DNA of 64,000 bases from Pseudoalteromonas sp. T1lg88 (GCF_002964765.1 NZ_PQCF01000031.1:313549-377548); one strand, 5' to 3'. Positions 7,924 through 17,033 are shown, counted from the first letter of the stretch. Notes: generated by a model from the letters alone, not told the origin. Translations and numbers: made by a program.

Positions 7924-8325
7924 TTATTGACCAAACAATAATTGCCACAAGCCCGGTGGCTCATGAAGCTCGTGGTATTCCTTGCGCAGTGAGTCAATGC
8001 TTTTTAGGACCACGCTCGCTTGCGCCAATTCGTTGTTCTGCGCCAAGGTACGAGCCAGTGCAATCTGCTCCAACACCTTGTCCAACCCCAACTGAGACTT
8101 TTCCGGCTCTTTGTTAAAGCGAGCCTGCTTGGCTTGCTCTACCAAGGTCTCTAGCTCGTCCAAGGCCATAAGCATTTGCCCTTGATCTTCGGCTTTAATC
8201 GCTTGTTTAAAGCTGTGGCCCATTTTCTTCATCACGGCTTCGAGATCAACGCTCTGCTGAGCCGTTGTCGGCATTGACGCAAGACCAATAAAAACACCAA
8301 GAAACAGGGATAAGACTAAACGCAT
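7924..8325 (-). CDS. cybC: Periplasmic cytochrome b562 family protein
   Basis: A 133-residue secreted protein with a signal peptide ending near TTAQQ. The mature start VDLEAVM aligns with the start of E. coli cytochrome b562, which places Met32 at the axial heme ligand position (Met7 of mature CybC). RKEYHELHEP near the end supplies the second ligand, His118. Between them are three helices rich in Ala, Gln and Leu, consistent with a four-helix bundle. There is no CxxCH motif, so any heme would be non-covalently bound b-type. Family members without heme are known, so binding is inferred. It is a single gene with its own promoter region. Confidence 0.62.
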   Translation of the reverse strand: MRLVLSLFLGVFIGLASMPTTAQQSVDLEAVMKKMGHSFKQAIKAEDQGQMLMALDELETLVEQAKQARFNKEPEKSQLGLDKVLEQIALARTLAQNNELAQASVVLKSIDSLRKEYHELHEPPGLWQLLFGQ

Positions 8326-8406
8326 GGGAGAAACCTCTTAATTCAACTTGCCGACATTGTACCTCAGCACAGTCTCGACACAAGGGCGCTGTCAATCCCC
8401 TTTACA

Positions 8407-9042
8407 CTAGTCATCCAGCGCGCTTGGCCACACATGAGGTTGTGCATAACTGAGGCGGCCAAGGCGGCTGCCAACATGGTACCCGTCTAATCCCGTTATC
8501 GCCACCGTATCTATACTGTGAAGGTCGATATGGCCGTCGCTGCACAAGGCGTTGTCACTGACCTCCCCCTGTTCGATTGCGCCAATCAAGATCAGGGTGC
8601 CATTTTGTTCTATGACTTGCTCAGCAACCAATTTCACCGAATATTTCAACAGGCTTTGGCTGACGAAAGGAGCGGGACACTCACCGATAAATTGAGACTC
8701 TAAGCCAACCGCATCAAATTCACTTTCATGCACAGCGTACTTCGCCGATGTCTGATGCGCGGCCTGCCAAAAACCAGTGTTCACCTGGTTAATGGTATAC
8801 CAACCCGTGGCCCTTATATTACTGAGGGTATGGCGCTCCACCACATCCGGGCGCATGATCATGGCGACCAAAGGGGGATGCGCCCCCAGGTGCACAACAG
8901 AGCTGACAATGGCTAGGTTATGGTTGCCCTTACCATCTGTGGTGCCCACCAGGTTTGCACTTTTATACCCCGACAGACTGTTTACGAAGTGCGCTCTATA
9001 GCGTGAGGGCATGGCGTCGAGATCGTCTTTACTAAATTGCAT
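8407..9042 (-). CDS. Flavin reductase-like FMN-binding split-barrel protein
   Basis: A 211-residue cytosolic protein of the flavoredoxin/flavin reductase-like family. Visible family features are the N-terminal SLSGYKSANLVGT, then NLAIVSSVVHLGAHPPLVAMIMRP (the FMN-binding strand pair) and the histidine-rich DLHSIDTVAITGLDGYH near the end. It probably reduces or carries FMN using NAD(P)H, but its partner is unknown. It is the last gene of a three-gene operon with an SDR and a DCC-family redox protein. The start codon is 20 bases past the SDR stop, with GAGAAG as ribosome binding site. Confidence 0.75.
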   Translation of the reverse strand: MQFSKDDLDAMPSRYRAHFVNSLSGYKSANLVGTTDGKGNHNLAIVSSVVHLGAHPPLVAMIMRPDVVERHTLSNIRATGWYTINQVNTGFWQAAHQTSAKYAVHESEFDAVGLESQFIGECPAPFVSQSLLKYSVKLVAEQVIEQNGTLILIGAIEQGEVSDNALCSDGHIDLHSIDTVAITGLDGYHVGSRLGRLSYAQPHVWPSALDD

Positions 9043-9062
9043 TATTATCTTCTCTATAAACT

Positions 9063-9761
9063 TTAAAATTCAATGGGTTGCCTATTCCAGTCATAGAAGC
9101 CACAGGGCGGAAGAAAGGCATAATCTGTACTGAGCTCCCGTAAACGCTGGGCGACAAAATGAGGGGTAAACAACTTGCCTGCAGGCACATTTTTTTGAAA
9201 AGGCTTGGACAGCGCACTGTCCGTGGTACCGGGATGAAACAACAAAAATTTGCTTTGCTTGTGCGTGCGCCGGATTTCAATGGCGGCGGTTTTAGTAAGC
9301 ATATTTAAGGCCGCCTTTGAGGCGCGGTAGCTATACCAGCCCCCTAGGCGGTTATCTGTGATGCTGCCCACGCGGGCACTTAAAATGGTAACCACGCATT
9401 GCGCTTTGGGCGCCAGGAGCTTGCTTAGGTTCGACAGCCACCACATAGGGACTACTGTGTTGCGCTGCATCACCTCGAAAAAGGCCGACTGCGAAAAAGC
9501 AGTTAGGGATTTTTCGGGCTGCACCTCCTCTGCGTGCAGCATGCCGTTGCAAATATAAATTTGTTCAAAGGCCAACCCCTGTTGCCGGGCATCAAGGCAC
9601 CAGTTGGCAATCGCCTGCTCACTGTAAGTCAAACAGCTGTGTCGCTCACGCGTGAGCCTGGCTCTGCTCACGCTGTGCACCTGCGTCCCGTGTAACTCCA
9701 ACTCCTCGATAAGAGCTTGGGCTATGGCACTCGAGGCGCCAATTATCAGGGCTCTACTCAT
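9063..9761 (-). CDS. Short-chain dehydrogenase/reductase (CsgA/C-factor-like)
   Basis: A Rossmann-fold SDR of about 232 residues. The cofactor motif is GASSAIAQALIEEL near the N-terminus, the catalytic Tyr and Lys are in WYSYRASKAAL, and the serine is in ILSARVGSI. FHPGTTDSALSKPF follows the active site as in C-factor-type SDRs. The substrate is unknown. The ATG at 9759-9761 overlaps the upstream DCC gene by 8 bases; a GTG at 9770 is an alternative. The combination of SDR, DCC protein and flavin reductase resembles pieces of the light and oxidative stress clusters of marine Gammaproteobacteria. That comparison is inference. Confidence 0.8.
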   Translation of the reverse strand: MSRALIIGASSAIAQALIEELELHGTQVHSVSRARLTRERHSCLTYSEQAIANWCLDARQQGLAFEQIYICNGMLHAEEVQPEKSLTAFSQSAFFEVMQRNTVVPMWWLSNLSKLLAPKAQCVVTILSARVGSITDNRLGGWYSYRASKAALNMLTKTAAIEIRRTHKQSKFLLFHPGTTDSALSKPFQKNVPAGKLFTPHFVAQRLRELSTDYAFLPPCGFYDWNRQPIEF

Positions 9762-10146
9762 GTCGCTCACCCACTGCGCACTGCTCTTTACAAGCTCGAG
9801 TCGATAGCCAACCCGCTATCCGGTGGCGATTATTCGCAAAAATTCGATAGCAGCAGTCTGCGACAATACGGATCAATGGCCAGCGCAACACCCTTAACCA
9901 AGGGTACTTACCAACCGCCCGCCACACGGCGACATTGGCATCCAACCCCAGTAAAATCTGCCCTTTTTCATCAAGGGCATGCAAGGTATTTAAGGCGGCG
10001 TGATAATCAATCATGGGGAAAGGTGAAAGGTCTTCATCGTTATTAATATCGATAAGTACAAGGGCACCCTCATGAGCGCACCCTTTTAATTTTCTGATCT
10101 CGGCGGCACACATCGGACAATTGCCGTCATAAAATAAAGTGAGCAT
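9754..10146 (-). CDS. DCC-family (DUF393) thioredoxin-like redox protein
   Basis: A 130-residue protein opening with LFYDGNCPMCAAEI, the D-G-x-C-x-x-C signature of the DCC thiol-disulfide oxidoreductase family, followed by the conserved IDYHAALNTLHALDEKG segment. A hydrophobic stretch (WLRVLRWPLIRIVADCCYRIF) suggests membrane contact. The start at 10144-10146 is chosen because GGAGGAA precedes it; the frame is open further upstream without a binding site. It is the first gene of the operon with the SDR and flavin reductase. The physiological partner is unknown. Confidence 0.78.
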   Translation of the reverse strand: MLTLFYDGNCPMCAAEIRKLKGCAHEGALVLIDINNDEDLSPFPMIDYHAALNTLHALDEKGQILLGLDANVAVWRAVGKYPWLRVLRWPLIRIVADCCYRIFANNRHRIAGWLSTRACKEQCAVGERHE

Positions 10147-10198
10147 ACATTTCCTCCGTCTGGCATTACGAACAGAGGCCGCCTTAAGATCACCCAAT

Positions 10199-10228
10199 AA
10201 AAAAGCCCTTACGCAGAGGTAAGGGCTT
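10199..10228 (-). terminator. Rho-independent terminator after fadE
   Basis: On the minus strand AAGCCCTTAC pairs with GTAAGGGCTT (10 bp, 6-base loop) and runs into a string of six T. It lies 30 bases after the fadE stop and upstream of the DCC gene, so the downstream redox operon needs its own promoter or read-through. Confidence 0.88.
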
Positions 10229-10257
10229 GGTGGTAATGCAAATGTGACAGGGAATAA

Positions 10258-12519
10258 TTAGCTGGCGCTGCGTAGACTCATGTCTTGACCGTCGGCACGG
10301 GTGCCGTCCGGGCGCAGCAGGTTCATATCGAAATCGAATTCATCGACGCGAATAGCCAGCTCACGCTTGCGGTTATAATCTACCAAAGACGCATATTCGT
10401 TGGCATCGATCACACTGGCTGCCAGGGCATTATCCAGCGTCTCGGCAAAACGCACACCAGAGCGAATCTGCTTCGACTTAATGGCCTTGCGTACCTTGGC
10501 CAGGCTCTCAAGGTTTGCCAGCTTGGCTTTGTAGGCCTGCTCGTTGATATCGTGACCATCGCCCGGCGTTGGTTTAACCAGATGCGTCAGCTGGGCTTTA
10601 ATGGCCGTATCCAGTTGCGCCTGATGGGCCAGTTCGCGAACCAAGTTGTCGCCAATGGCTGGCATCTTGTAACCGTACTGCCAGGTTAGGAAACGCATAA
10701 ACTTACGGGTGCCCGATGCCGGGAAGTTATCCAAGAAGGCATGCAGTGCCTGCTCTGCCTGTTGCAGTGCCCAGCGGGTCGCATAGTGGAAGTATGGCGC
10801 CGCTTGCTCGCGATCTGCGCTGCTGACCTTTTGCTCATAGTATTTAATCGAAGCCATGGCCGCATACATATAGCTCATCACATCGCCCAGGCGCGCCGAC
10901 AGCATTTCCGCCTGCTTTAACTTTCCGCCCAAAACCAACAAGGAGAAATCCGCATACACGGCCAGGCGTGACGACAACTTGTGCACCGCCTTTTCATACT
11001 GGCGTACTTCAGGCAAAGACGATGCGCTTGGCGCGGTAAAAGGCAATAAACCATGTTTGAAAGCACGCAGCGCATTGGCGGTGCTGTAACCCACAGTTTT
11101 ACGCAAAATACGATTAAAGGTGGCATCGGCATCTTTTTCTTGCGAGTGGATGGACTCCACCATGCTCTGCAAGTAAGGGTGACAGCGCATCACACCTTGA
11201 CCAAAGATCATCAGGTTACGCGTCAGGATATTCGCCCCTTCTACCGTAATGGCGATGGGCTGAGCGACAAAGCCGCTGGCCAGGGTGTTTTGCGGGCCGC
11301 GCTGAATGGCTTTACCGGCTTGAATATCCATGGCCGAGTTCAGCACGTCGCGGCCGATTTCGGTCATATGGTACTTAGCAATGGCGGTTACTACCGAAGG
11401 TTTTAGACCCATGCCCAGACCTTCTGTGGTGAGCACACGCATGGCTTCTTGTAAGTAGGTTTTACCGGCGATATCGGCCAGCTTTTCCTGAATACCTTCG
11501 AACTGACCGATAGCCAGACCAAACTGTTCACGCACCGCGGCATACTCGGCGGCGCCCTTAAAGGAAACCTGAGATACCGACACACCTAAAGCTGGCAGTG
11601 AAATACCACGGCCGGCACCCAAACAGCTCACCAGCATCTGCCAACCGCGACCGATGTTCTTTTGTCCGCCGATAATAAAGTCCATAGGAATAAAGACTTT
11701 TTCACCGCGCGTCGTACCATTGTAAAAACGCACGCCCATAGGGTCGTGGCGATTACCCAGCTCCACACCCGGGTGGGTATTTGGAATCAGCGCACAGGTA
11801 ATGCCGAGGTCTTCCTTATCACCCAGCAGGTGATCCGGGTCCTGCACCTTAAAGGCTAAACCCAATACGGTGGCGATAGGTGCTAGGGTGATATAACGCT
11901 TGTCCCAGGTTACTTCCAGGCCAAGTACCTTCTCGCCCTGGTATTCACCTTCTTTAACCACGCCGATATCCGGAATACCACCGGCATCCGAACCCGCTTC
12001 CGGGCTGGTCAGGGCGAAACAAGGAATATCGCGACCATTGGCAAGGCGCGGCAGATAATGATTTTGTTGCTCTTCGGTACCATAGTGCAGCAATAGCTCA
12101 CCCGGACCCAAGGAGTTTGGCACCATCACGGTCACGGCAACCGCCGATGACTTAGTTGAAATGGTGGCCACTATGGTCGAGTTGGCATAGGGGCTAAATT
12201 CAAGACCACCGAACTTCTTGGGAATGATCAGCGAGAAGAAACGTTCTTTTTTCAAGAACTCTAGAATATGCTCAGGCAGATGCGTGCCCGATTGAATCTC
12301 GGACTCATCGATCATTTCCAACAGCTGGGCCACGGGGCCATCTAGGAAGGCTTGCTCTTCTTGGCTCAAGGTTGCCGCTGGCACATCGCGCAGCGCCGCG
12401 AAATCAGGTTTACCACGGTAGATAGAACCTTCTAACCATACATCACCGGCGTCCAGCGCCTCTTGCTCTGTGATGGAAATACTAGGAAGGATTTTTTTTA
12501 ATTTTGTACGTAAGCTCAT
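10258..12519 (-). CDS. fadE: FadE-type acyl-CoA dehydrogenase
   Basis: A protein of about 753 residues that begins the beta-oxidation cycle by oxidising acyl-CoA to enoyl-CoA with FAD. The N-terminal part (EALDAGDVWLEGSIYRG) and the dehydrogenase core (FALTSPEAGSDAGGIPD, GVELGNRHDPMGVRFYNGTT, TVEGANILTRNLMIFGQG) match the large FadE/DUF1974 enzymes. The C-terminal region of about 250 residues is the extra domain of this subfamily. E. coli FadE (814 aa) has an N-terminal membrane segment that is missing here. I use the ATG at 12517-12519 (MSLRTKLKK); the frame stays open to 12588. It is a monocistronic gene with its own terminator. Confidence 0.9.
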   Translation of the reverse strand: MSLRTKLKKILPSISITEQEALDAGDVWLEGSIYRGKPDFAALRDVPAATLSQEEQAFLDGPVAQLLEMIDESEIQSGTHLPEHILEFLKKERFFSLIIPKKFGGLEFSPYANSTIVATISTKSSAVAVTVMVPNSLGPGELLLHYGTEEQQNHYLPRLANGRDIPCFALTSPEAGSDAGGIPDIGVVKEGEYQGEKVLGLEVTWDKRYITLAPIATVLGLAFKVQDPDHLLGDKEDLGITCALIPNTHPGVELGNRHDPMGVRFYNGTTRGEKVFIPMDFIIGGQKNIGRGWQMLVSCLGAGRGISLPALGVSVSQVSFKGAAEYAAVREQFGLAIGQFEGIQEKLADIAGKTYLQEAMRVLTTEGLGMGLKPSVVTAIAKYHMTEIGRDVLNSAMDIQAGKAIQRGPQNTLASGFVAQPIAITVEGANILTRNLMIFGQGVMRCHPYLQSMVESIHSQEKDADATFNRILRKTVGYSTANALRAFKHGLLPFTAPSASSLPEVRQYEKAVHKLSSRLAVYADFSLLVLGGKLKQAEMLSARLGDVMSYMYAAMASIKYYEQKVSSADREQAAPYFHYATRWALQQAEQALHAFLDNFPASGTRKFMRFLTWQYGYKMPAIGDNLVRELAHQAQLDTAIKAQLTHLVKPTPGDGHDINEQAYKAKLANLESLAKVRKAIKSKQIRSGVRFAETLDNALAASVIDANEYASLVDYNRKRELAIRVDEFDFDMNLLRPDGTRADGQDMSLRSAS

Positions 12520-12661
12520 AACCAACTCATCTGACCAGTTAATTTCCATTATTACGTCATAAAAATCTGAATAGATCAATTGGTCCAACCAGTTTTTTTA
12601 ACACAAATTTCAAACTTTATTTGCCTTATTCGCCCCAAGCGCCTGAATTACCGCGCTTTGA

Positions 12662-12677
12662 GCGTACAGGTGTACGC
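12662..12677. promoter_or_regulatory. Perfect 16-bp inverted repeat upstream of fadE
   Basis: GCGTACAGGTGTACGC is two 7-base arms around GG. It lies in the 262-bp gap between fadE and ybaK, about 140 bases upstream of the fadE start. It could be an operator or a small hairpin. It does not match the FadR site or any PsrA motif that I can recall, so no regulator is proposed. Nothing else was recognised in this gap. Confidence 0.35.
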
Positions 12678-12850
12678 AAAAAATAATTTTGCTCAGTACG
12701 TGATTCAAGGAGGGGGTTCGAGTGCTTCGCTAGTGAAAAAGCATGAAACAAATACGCAGAGAGAAGATTGTTTGGGGAAAAATGAGCGCCGCAGCAAGCG
12801 CCCAACAACACAGAGCGCGCTCGATAGAGAGCGCAATAAAGGCACTAGGG

Positions 12851-13312
12851 CTAAAACTCACCGCTACGGGCATTTAGAAGGGTAATTAAATCCTGTGGTG
12901 CCAAGGCCAGCTCAACACCGCGCTTGCCGGCACTGACATAAATTGTTTCCTGCGCCAGGGCGCTTTGATGCACATACACGGGCAGTCGTTTCTTTTGCGC
13001 AAAGGGGCTCACGCCGCCGAGCACATAGCCGGTTACCCGCTCCACATCGGCCCCCGCGGCCATGGCCGCTTTTTTACAGCCCGCCAGTTTGGCCAGGGAT
13101 TTGGTATTCACCTGTTGGTTCACCGGGGTAATGGCGACCACAAACCCTTGCTCTGCGGTTTCCAGCACCAAGGTTTTGAATACGCAGGCCCCGTCCAGCG
13201 CCAATTTATCTATGACTTCCTGACCATAATTATCAACCTGGGCGTCATGCTCAAAACTGATGAGCTCAAACTTCACCTTATGCTTGGTTAAAAAGGTTAC
13301 CGCTGGGGTCAT
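12851..13312 (-). CDS. ybaK: YbaK/EbsC-type aminoacyl-tRNA deacylase
   Basis: A 153-residue protein of the YbaK family, which hydrolyses Cys-tRNA(Pro) made in error by prolyl-tRNA synthetase. Conserved parts are ACVFKTLVLE with the catalytic lysine of the family, AITPVNQQVNTKSLAKLAGCKKAAMA, and the glycine-rich VTGYVLGGVSPFAQKK. Start MTPAVTFL (13310-13312) is preceded by AAGGGATTGG. A copy of the palindromic repeat begins 26 bases upstream, so the promoter must lie within or beyond the element. Confidence 0.88.
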   Translation of the reverse strand: MTPAVTFLTKHKVKFELISFEHDAQVDNYGQEVIDKLALDGACVFKTLVLETAEQGFVVAITPVNQQVNTKSLAKLAGCKKAAMAAGADVERVTGYVLGGVSPFAQKKRLPVYVHQSALAQETIYVSAGKRGVELALAPQDLITLLNARSGEF

Positions 13313-13337
13313 GTCCAATCCCTTGTTCAAAGTAGAT

Positions 13338-13500
13338 ATACCAATTCACTTAAATAGCTAATCATTCTAGCAGGCTAAATATCATGCTTACAGCGTTGGA
13401 ATTTTTCCATGTAGAATAACTACATAAGAAAAATACCGCCTTGTTATCATATCATTTATCCAGCGCTATATCTGATCACATATCTAACAGAATTGGTATT
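13338..13500 (-). repeat. Palindromic MITE-like element, copy 2 (reverse)
   Basis: This 163-bp copy is in the opposite orientation to copy 1. It begins ATACCAATTCACTTAAATAG and ends with AACAGAATTGGTATT. The central hairpin is weakened: one arm reads TTCCATGTAG where copy 1 has a perfect partner, and a T has replaced an A in GGAATT of the other arm. It lies between the ybaK start and the Fur-controlled iron operon (divergent genes). Confidence 0.9.
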
Positions 13501-13622
13501 ACCATCAAGCAGCATACTGTTTGCTTGGGGCACTTGTCTATGCTCCATCGGGTCTATGAGACCCTGCTCTTGCTGATGTGCTGTTTGGCACAAAAAGTAA
13601 CGGAACACGACACTTTAATGTA

Positions 13623-13663
13623 TTGATTTAAACGAGTTGTGCGGATATGATAATAACTATCAT
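13623..13663 (+). promoter_or_regulatory. Promoter with overlapping Fur box for the iron uptake operon
   Basis: TTGATT (13623-13628) and TATGAT (13646-13651) are spaced by exactly 17 bases and form a good sigma70 promoter. GATAATAACTATCAT (13649-13663) overlaps the -10 and closely follows the Fur consensus GATAATnATTATC. Iron-bound Fur would therefore occlude RNA polymerase. The start codon of the first gene lies 28 bases downstream of the box. The site fits the iron ABC transporter genes that follow. Confidence 0.75.
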
Positions 13664-13690
13664 TTACAATTAGCCTTGGATCCCCACGCT

Positions 13691-14502
13691 ATGAATTCAT
13701 TGTATAAATCAGTCAAAACCTTGGGCGTGAGCCTGTTATTCGCCTCTGCATTTAGCTTTCAGCCGGCCTTTGCCAACGGTCCTATCGGCGAACACGTTAA
13801 TCACCTACAAGAAAACCTAAAAGATTATTCCGAAGAAGTACAATGGATGATTGGCAAGGTTGATGCCATGGTCAGCGATTACGAGGCTAAAGGCAACAAG
13901 GCGGTCAATAGCGATGACCTCGTTGAATACTGGGAATCGGTTAAATTTCACAGCGCCATCGAAACTAACTATGTGCCCGTTTATGCTTCTATCTGGCAAG
14001 GGCTTTACGGCATCAAGATGGCCATAGACAATAAAGCGCCAGGGCCGAAGCACGTAAGCAACAAGAAGCACTCAATGCCGCGCTTTGGCAAGGCCTGGGC
14101 GCAGTTAAACTGGCGGCGCAATTCCAGCAAAAAGGCCTGCTTCAGAGCGTTAAGGCTACGGCTACAGAGACCATGACACAAAGCGCCACCATGGACGAGA
14201 TCAAGCATAAGCTCGACCGTGTCGTTGCCAAATATGCAGAACGCCTTGGCGATGAAGCCACGCAGATCGTTCATGACACCTACCTGCACCTGTTTGAAGG
14301 CGTTGAAGGCACCTTAATTGAGCAAGATGCCAACCTGGTAGAAGAATTGGAAAAAGACTTCAATGTGACCTTGCCAAAGGCGATCGCCGATAACCAAAGT
14401 GTCGATGACGTACGTGCTGTGGTTGTTGCCATGCAAAGCAAGCTTGATCGTGCCAAAAAACTAATTGAAAAGGCCGAAAAAGCCCGTAAGGACGTGTTCT
14501 AA
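13691..14502 (+). pseudogene. Periplasmic protein of the Fur-regulated iron operon, frameshifted
   Basis: A signal peptide (MNSLYKSVKT, ending near AFA) starts a secreted helical protein of about 270 residues. The frame breaks near 14036-14040: up to MAIDNKA it is in one frame. From 14038 the other frame continues smoothly as ARAEARKQQEAL and runs to the stop at 14500-14502. The total span of 812 bases is one short of a multiple of three, so a single base is missing. No slippery heptamer is visible, so programmed frameshifting is unlikely. The family is not recognised. Position behind a Fur box and one base before fbpA suggests an accessory iron-binding protein. Whether this is a real mutation or a sequencing error cannot be told. 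Confidence 0.75.
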
Positions 14503-15543
14503 GTGAAACGCAGAACCTTTATTCAGGGTCTGGCCGCCTTTGGGGTAGCCAGCACCTTGCCGCTGCCCCTAGCGCGGGCATTCGCGGCCACCGCTGCCAA
14601 CCCGGTATCGGTGGACAGTCTGCCCACCCTCGAAGGCAAGCTAACCTTATACCTTGGCCGTGGCGAAGGCGGTCTGTATGAAAATGTCCTGCAAGCCATT
14701 CAAGATAAAAACCCGAATTTAGAGCTGGGTATTCGCCGCGGCCCCACTGCTGCCCTGGCCAACACCATAGTCGCGGAAGCGAAAATGGGCGTACGCCGCG
14801 CCGATTTATTCTGGGCGGTGGACTCCGGTGCCATAGGCTTGGTAACCGATGCCGGGCTGGCACAGCCGCTGCCTGCTGACTTATCGGCACAACTGCAACC
14901 TCAGTTTCGCTACGAGGGCTGGGCGCCAGTGACCGGCCGCATACGCACCCTGCCCTACAACACAGAGCGTTTGACCAAGGAGCAGATCCCCGACAGCATT
15001 ATGGCCATTGCCGACAGTGACCTGAGTATTGGCTGGGCCCCGGCCTATGCCTCATTCCAGTCCTTTATCACCGCGATGCGTTTGCTTGAAGGTGATGATA
15101 AAACCGCCAAGTGGCTGAAAAAGGTGAAAAAGAAAGCCAAATCCTATGCCGGTGAACTGGGTGTAGTGATGGCTGTGGAGCGCGGTGAAGTAGACATAGG
15201 TTTTGCCAATCACTACTACAGTCTGCGCCTTAAAGCGGGTAAACCCGAAGCCAAGTTAGATCTTGCTTTTACCCAAAATGATGCCGGCTGTTTAGTTAAT
15301 GCCTCAGGTATTTTGGCCTTGAATAAAGACCCGCTGGCAACCAACTTTATGCGTTACCTATTAAGCGCTGAGGTACAGGGTTATCTGGCCCGTGAGGCCT
15401 ATGAAATCCCGCTTATCGAAGGCATTAAACCGCCCGAAGGATTGCCCTCACTGGCCAGCATTTCACCGCCTAAAATAGACTTAACGCAATTGGCAGACTT
15501 GCGCCCGACCCTGGATTTAATGCGTAACAACGGTGTGCTCTAA
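14503..15543 (+). CDS. fbpA: Ferric iron ABC transporter, periplasmic binding protein (FbpA-like) with Tat signal
   Basis: A 346-residue extracellular solute-binding protein. It starts at GTG directly after the preceding stop codon. The N-terminus KRRTFIQGLAAFG is a twin-arginine motif, so it is probably exported folded by Tat. Family features include the LTLYLGRGEGGLYENV region, RRADLFWAVDSGAIGLV and NHYYSLRLKAG, which carries the adjacent tyrosines that bind iron in FbpA proteins. It delivers Fe(III) to the FbpB/FbpC complex encoded next. The gene overlaps fbpB (TAATG). Confidence 0.85.
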   Translation: MKRRTFIQGLAAFGVASTLPLPLARAFAATAANPVSVDSLPTLEGKLTLYLGRGEGGLYENVLQAIQDKNPNLELGIRRGPTAALANTIVAEAKMGVRRADLFWAVDSGAIGLVTDAGLAQPLPADLSAQLQPQFRYEGWAPVTGRIRTLPYNTERLTKEQIPDSIMAIADSDLSIGWAPAYASFQSFITAMRLLEGDDKTAKWLKKVKKKAKSYAGELGVVMAVERGEVDIGFANHYYSLRLKAGKPEAKLDLAFTQNDAGCLVNASGILALNKDPLATNFMRYLLSAEVQGYLAREAYEIPLIEGIKPPEGLPSLASISPPKIDLTQLADLRPTLDLMRNNGVL

Positions 15544-17033
15544 TGCGCCTACCCGCTTCCTACCCCATGGCGCTGCTGGCAGCGCTCGTGGCCTTAACCC
15601 CTGTGTATGTGCTGCTCACGCTCGCCAGTGACGCCAGTAATGTATTCGACAGCCATAACCTCACCATACTCGGCAATACCCTGTCGCTGATGGTACTTAC
15701 TGTGTTGGGCTCGATCATTATCGGCGTGCCCCTGGCCTTTATCAGCGCTTATGTACATCTACCGCTGAAGAAGATGTGGCTAGTGGTGTTTGCCGCGCCC
15801 TTAGCCATCCCCAGCTATATCGGCGCTTTTACCCTGTATGCGGCCTTTGGCCCCGGGGGAGAAATCAACCAGCTGTTTGGCATAGCCACGCCGCCCATGT
15901 ATGGCCTCAGTGGCGCCGCCATTGTTATGACCCTGTACACCTTTCCCTTTGTGATGCTGACCACCCGCTCTTCACTGCTGAGTCTCGATGCCAGCATGGT
16001 CAATGCCGCAAGAACCCTGGGCATGTCGATGACCATGAGCGTATTTAAGGTGATTTTACCCCGGGTGGTAAACGGTATTGCCGCCGGCGCCTTGTTGGTG
16101 GCCTTGTATACCCTGTCCGATTTCGGTACCCCGGCGATGATGCGCCTCGATACCTTTACCCGGGTGATCTATGTGGAATACAACGCCTTTGGTTTAAACC
16201 GCGCCGCCATGCTGTCGTTGCAGTTGATGTGTATAGTCGGCTTTTTGCTGTTTTTAGAATCACAAATAAAAACCGCCACCGAGCGCCATGGTCGTCCCTT
16301 GATCTTATTCCCCAAGCCCTGGCAAGTAGCGGCCCTGTTCGCCACCTTCGCCCCCGTACTGCTATTGGCGATAGGCCTGCCTTTGGGCATTTTTTCGCTG
16401 TGGCTGGCCCGCGATGGTCTGGCCGAGTTCGACTTTACCATTGCCTGGCATTCGGCCTACGCCTCGGGCATAGCGGCACTGGTGGCGGTGATCGTTGCTA
16501 TCCCTGTGGCCCATGCGGCGCTTAGCGGTAAGGCCGGTCGTGTTATGGAACGTATTACCTATTTTGGCTTTGGTATTCCCGGTATTGTCATGGGCACCGC
16601 ACTGGTTTACGCCGGCCTGCAACTACCCATGCTTTATCAAACTCTGGCTCTGCTGGTTATCGCGTATGTGCTGCGGTTTTTACCCTTGGCGGTGGGCTCG
16701 GTGCGCACCAGCACCGAGCATATGGACGCCAGTTTAGTTAAATCGGCGCGGGTATTAGGAGCCAGCCCACGAGAGGCCTTTACCCGCATCACCTTGCCGT
16801 TGACCGCGCGCGGTATAGTCGCAGGTGCTGCCTTGGTATTTTTAGAATCAATGCGAGAATTAGAGGCCACACTCTTGCTCGGCCCGACTGGATTCGAGAC
16901 ATTATCGACGTACCTATGGCGCGTCTATGAAGCGGGCTACTTTGGCCGCGCCGCCATCCCCGGGCTCTTGCTTGTAGTGATCTCCGCCTGTGGTTTAGCT
17001 ATTATGCTTTCCGGTGAAAAACGCAGTAATTAA
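15543..17033 (+). CDS. fbpB: Ferric iron ABC transporter, fused permease (FbpB-like)
   Basis: A 496-residue integral membrane protein with about 12 membrane segments arranged as two homologous permease halves. Each half has an EAA-type loop: AARTLGMSMTMSVFKVILPRVVNG in the first and SARVLGASPREAFTRITLP in the second. Both halves in one chain is normal for the FbpB/SfuB family. It forms the channel for the binding protein encoded upstream and works with the ATPase encoded downstream. Start overlaps the fbpA stop by one base. Confidence 0.9.
   Translation: MRLPASYPMALLAALVALTPVYVLLTLASDASNVFDSHNLTILGNTLSLMVLTVLGSIIIGVPLAFISAYVHLPLKKMWLVVFAAPLAIPSYIGAFTLYAAFGPGGEINQLFGIATPPMYGLSGAAIVMTLYTFPFVMLTTRSSLLSLDASMVNAARTLGMSMTMSVFKVILPRVVNGIAAGALLVALYTLSDFGTPAMMRLDTFTRVIYVEYNAFGLNRAAMLSLQLMCIVGFLLFLESQIKTATERHGRPLILFPKPWQVAALFATFAPVLLLAIGLPLGIFSLWLARDGLAEFDFTIAWHSAYASGIAALVAVIVAIPVAHAALSGKAGRVMERITYFGFGIPGIVMGTALVYAGLQLPMLYQTLALLVIAYVLRFLPLAVGSVRTSTEHMDASLVKSARVLGASPREAFTRITLPLTARGIVAGAALVFLESMRELEATLLLGPTGFETLSTYLWRVYEAGYFGRAAIPGLLLVVISACGLAIMLSGEKRSN

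Noticed and set aside
12600..12640. PsrA or FadR operator in front of fadE
   Set aside because: TTCAAACTTTATTTGCC resembles a half site only loosely. I cannot recall the consensus well enough to claim it.
14018..14060. Programmed ribosomal frameshift in the iron operon gene
   Set aside because: There is no slippery heptamer, A-run or stimulatory hairpin at the point of frame change.
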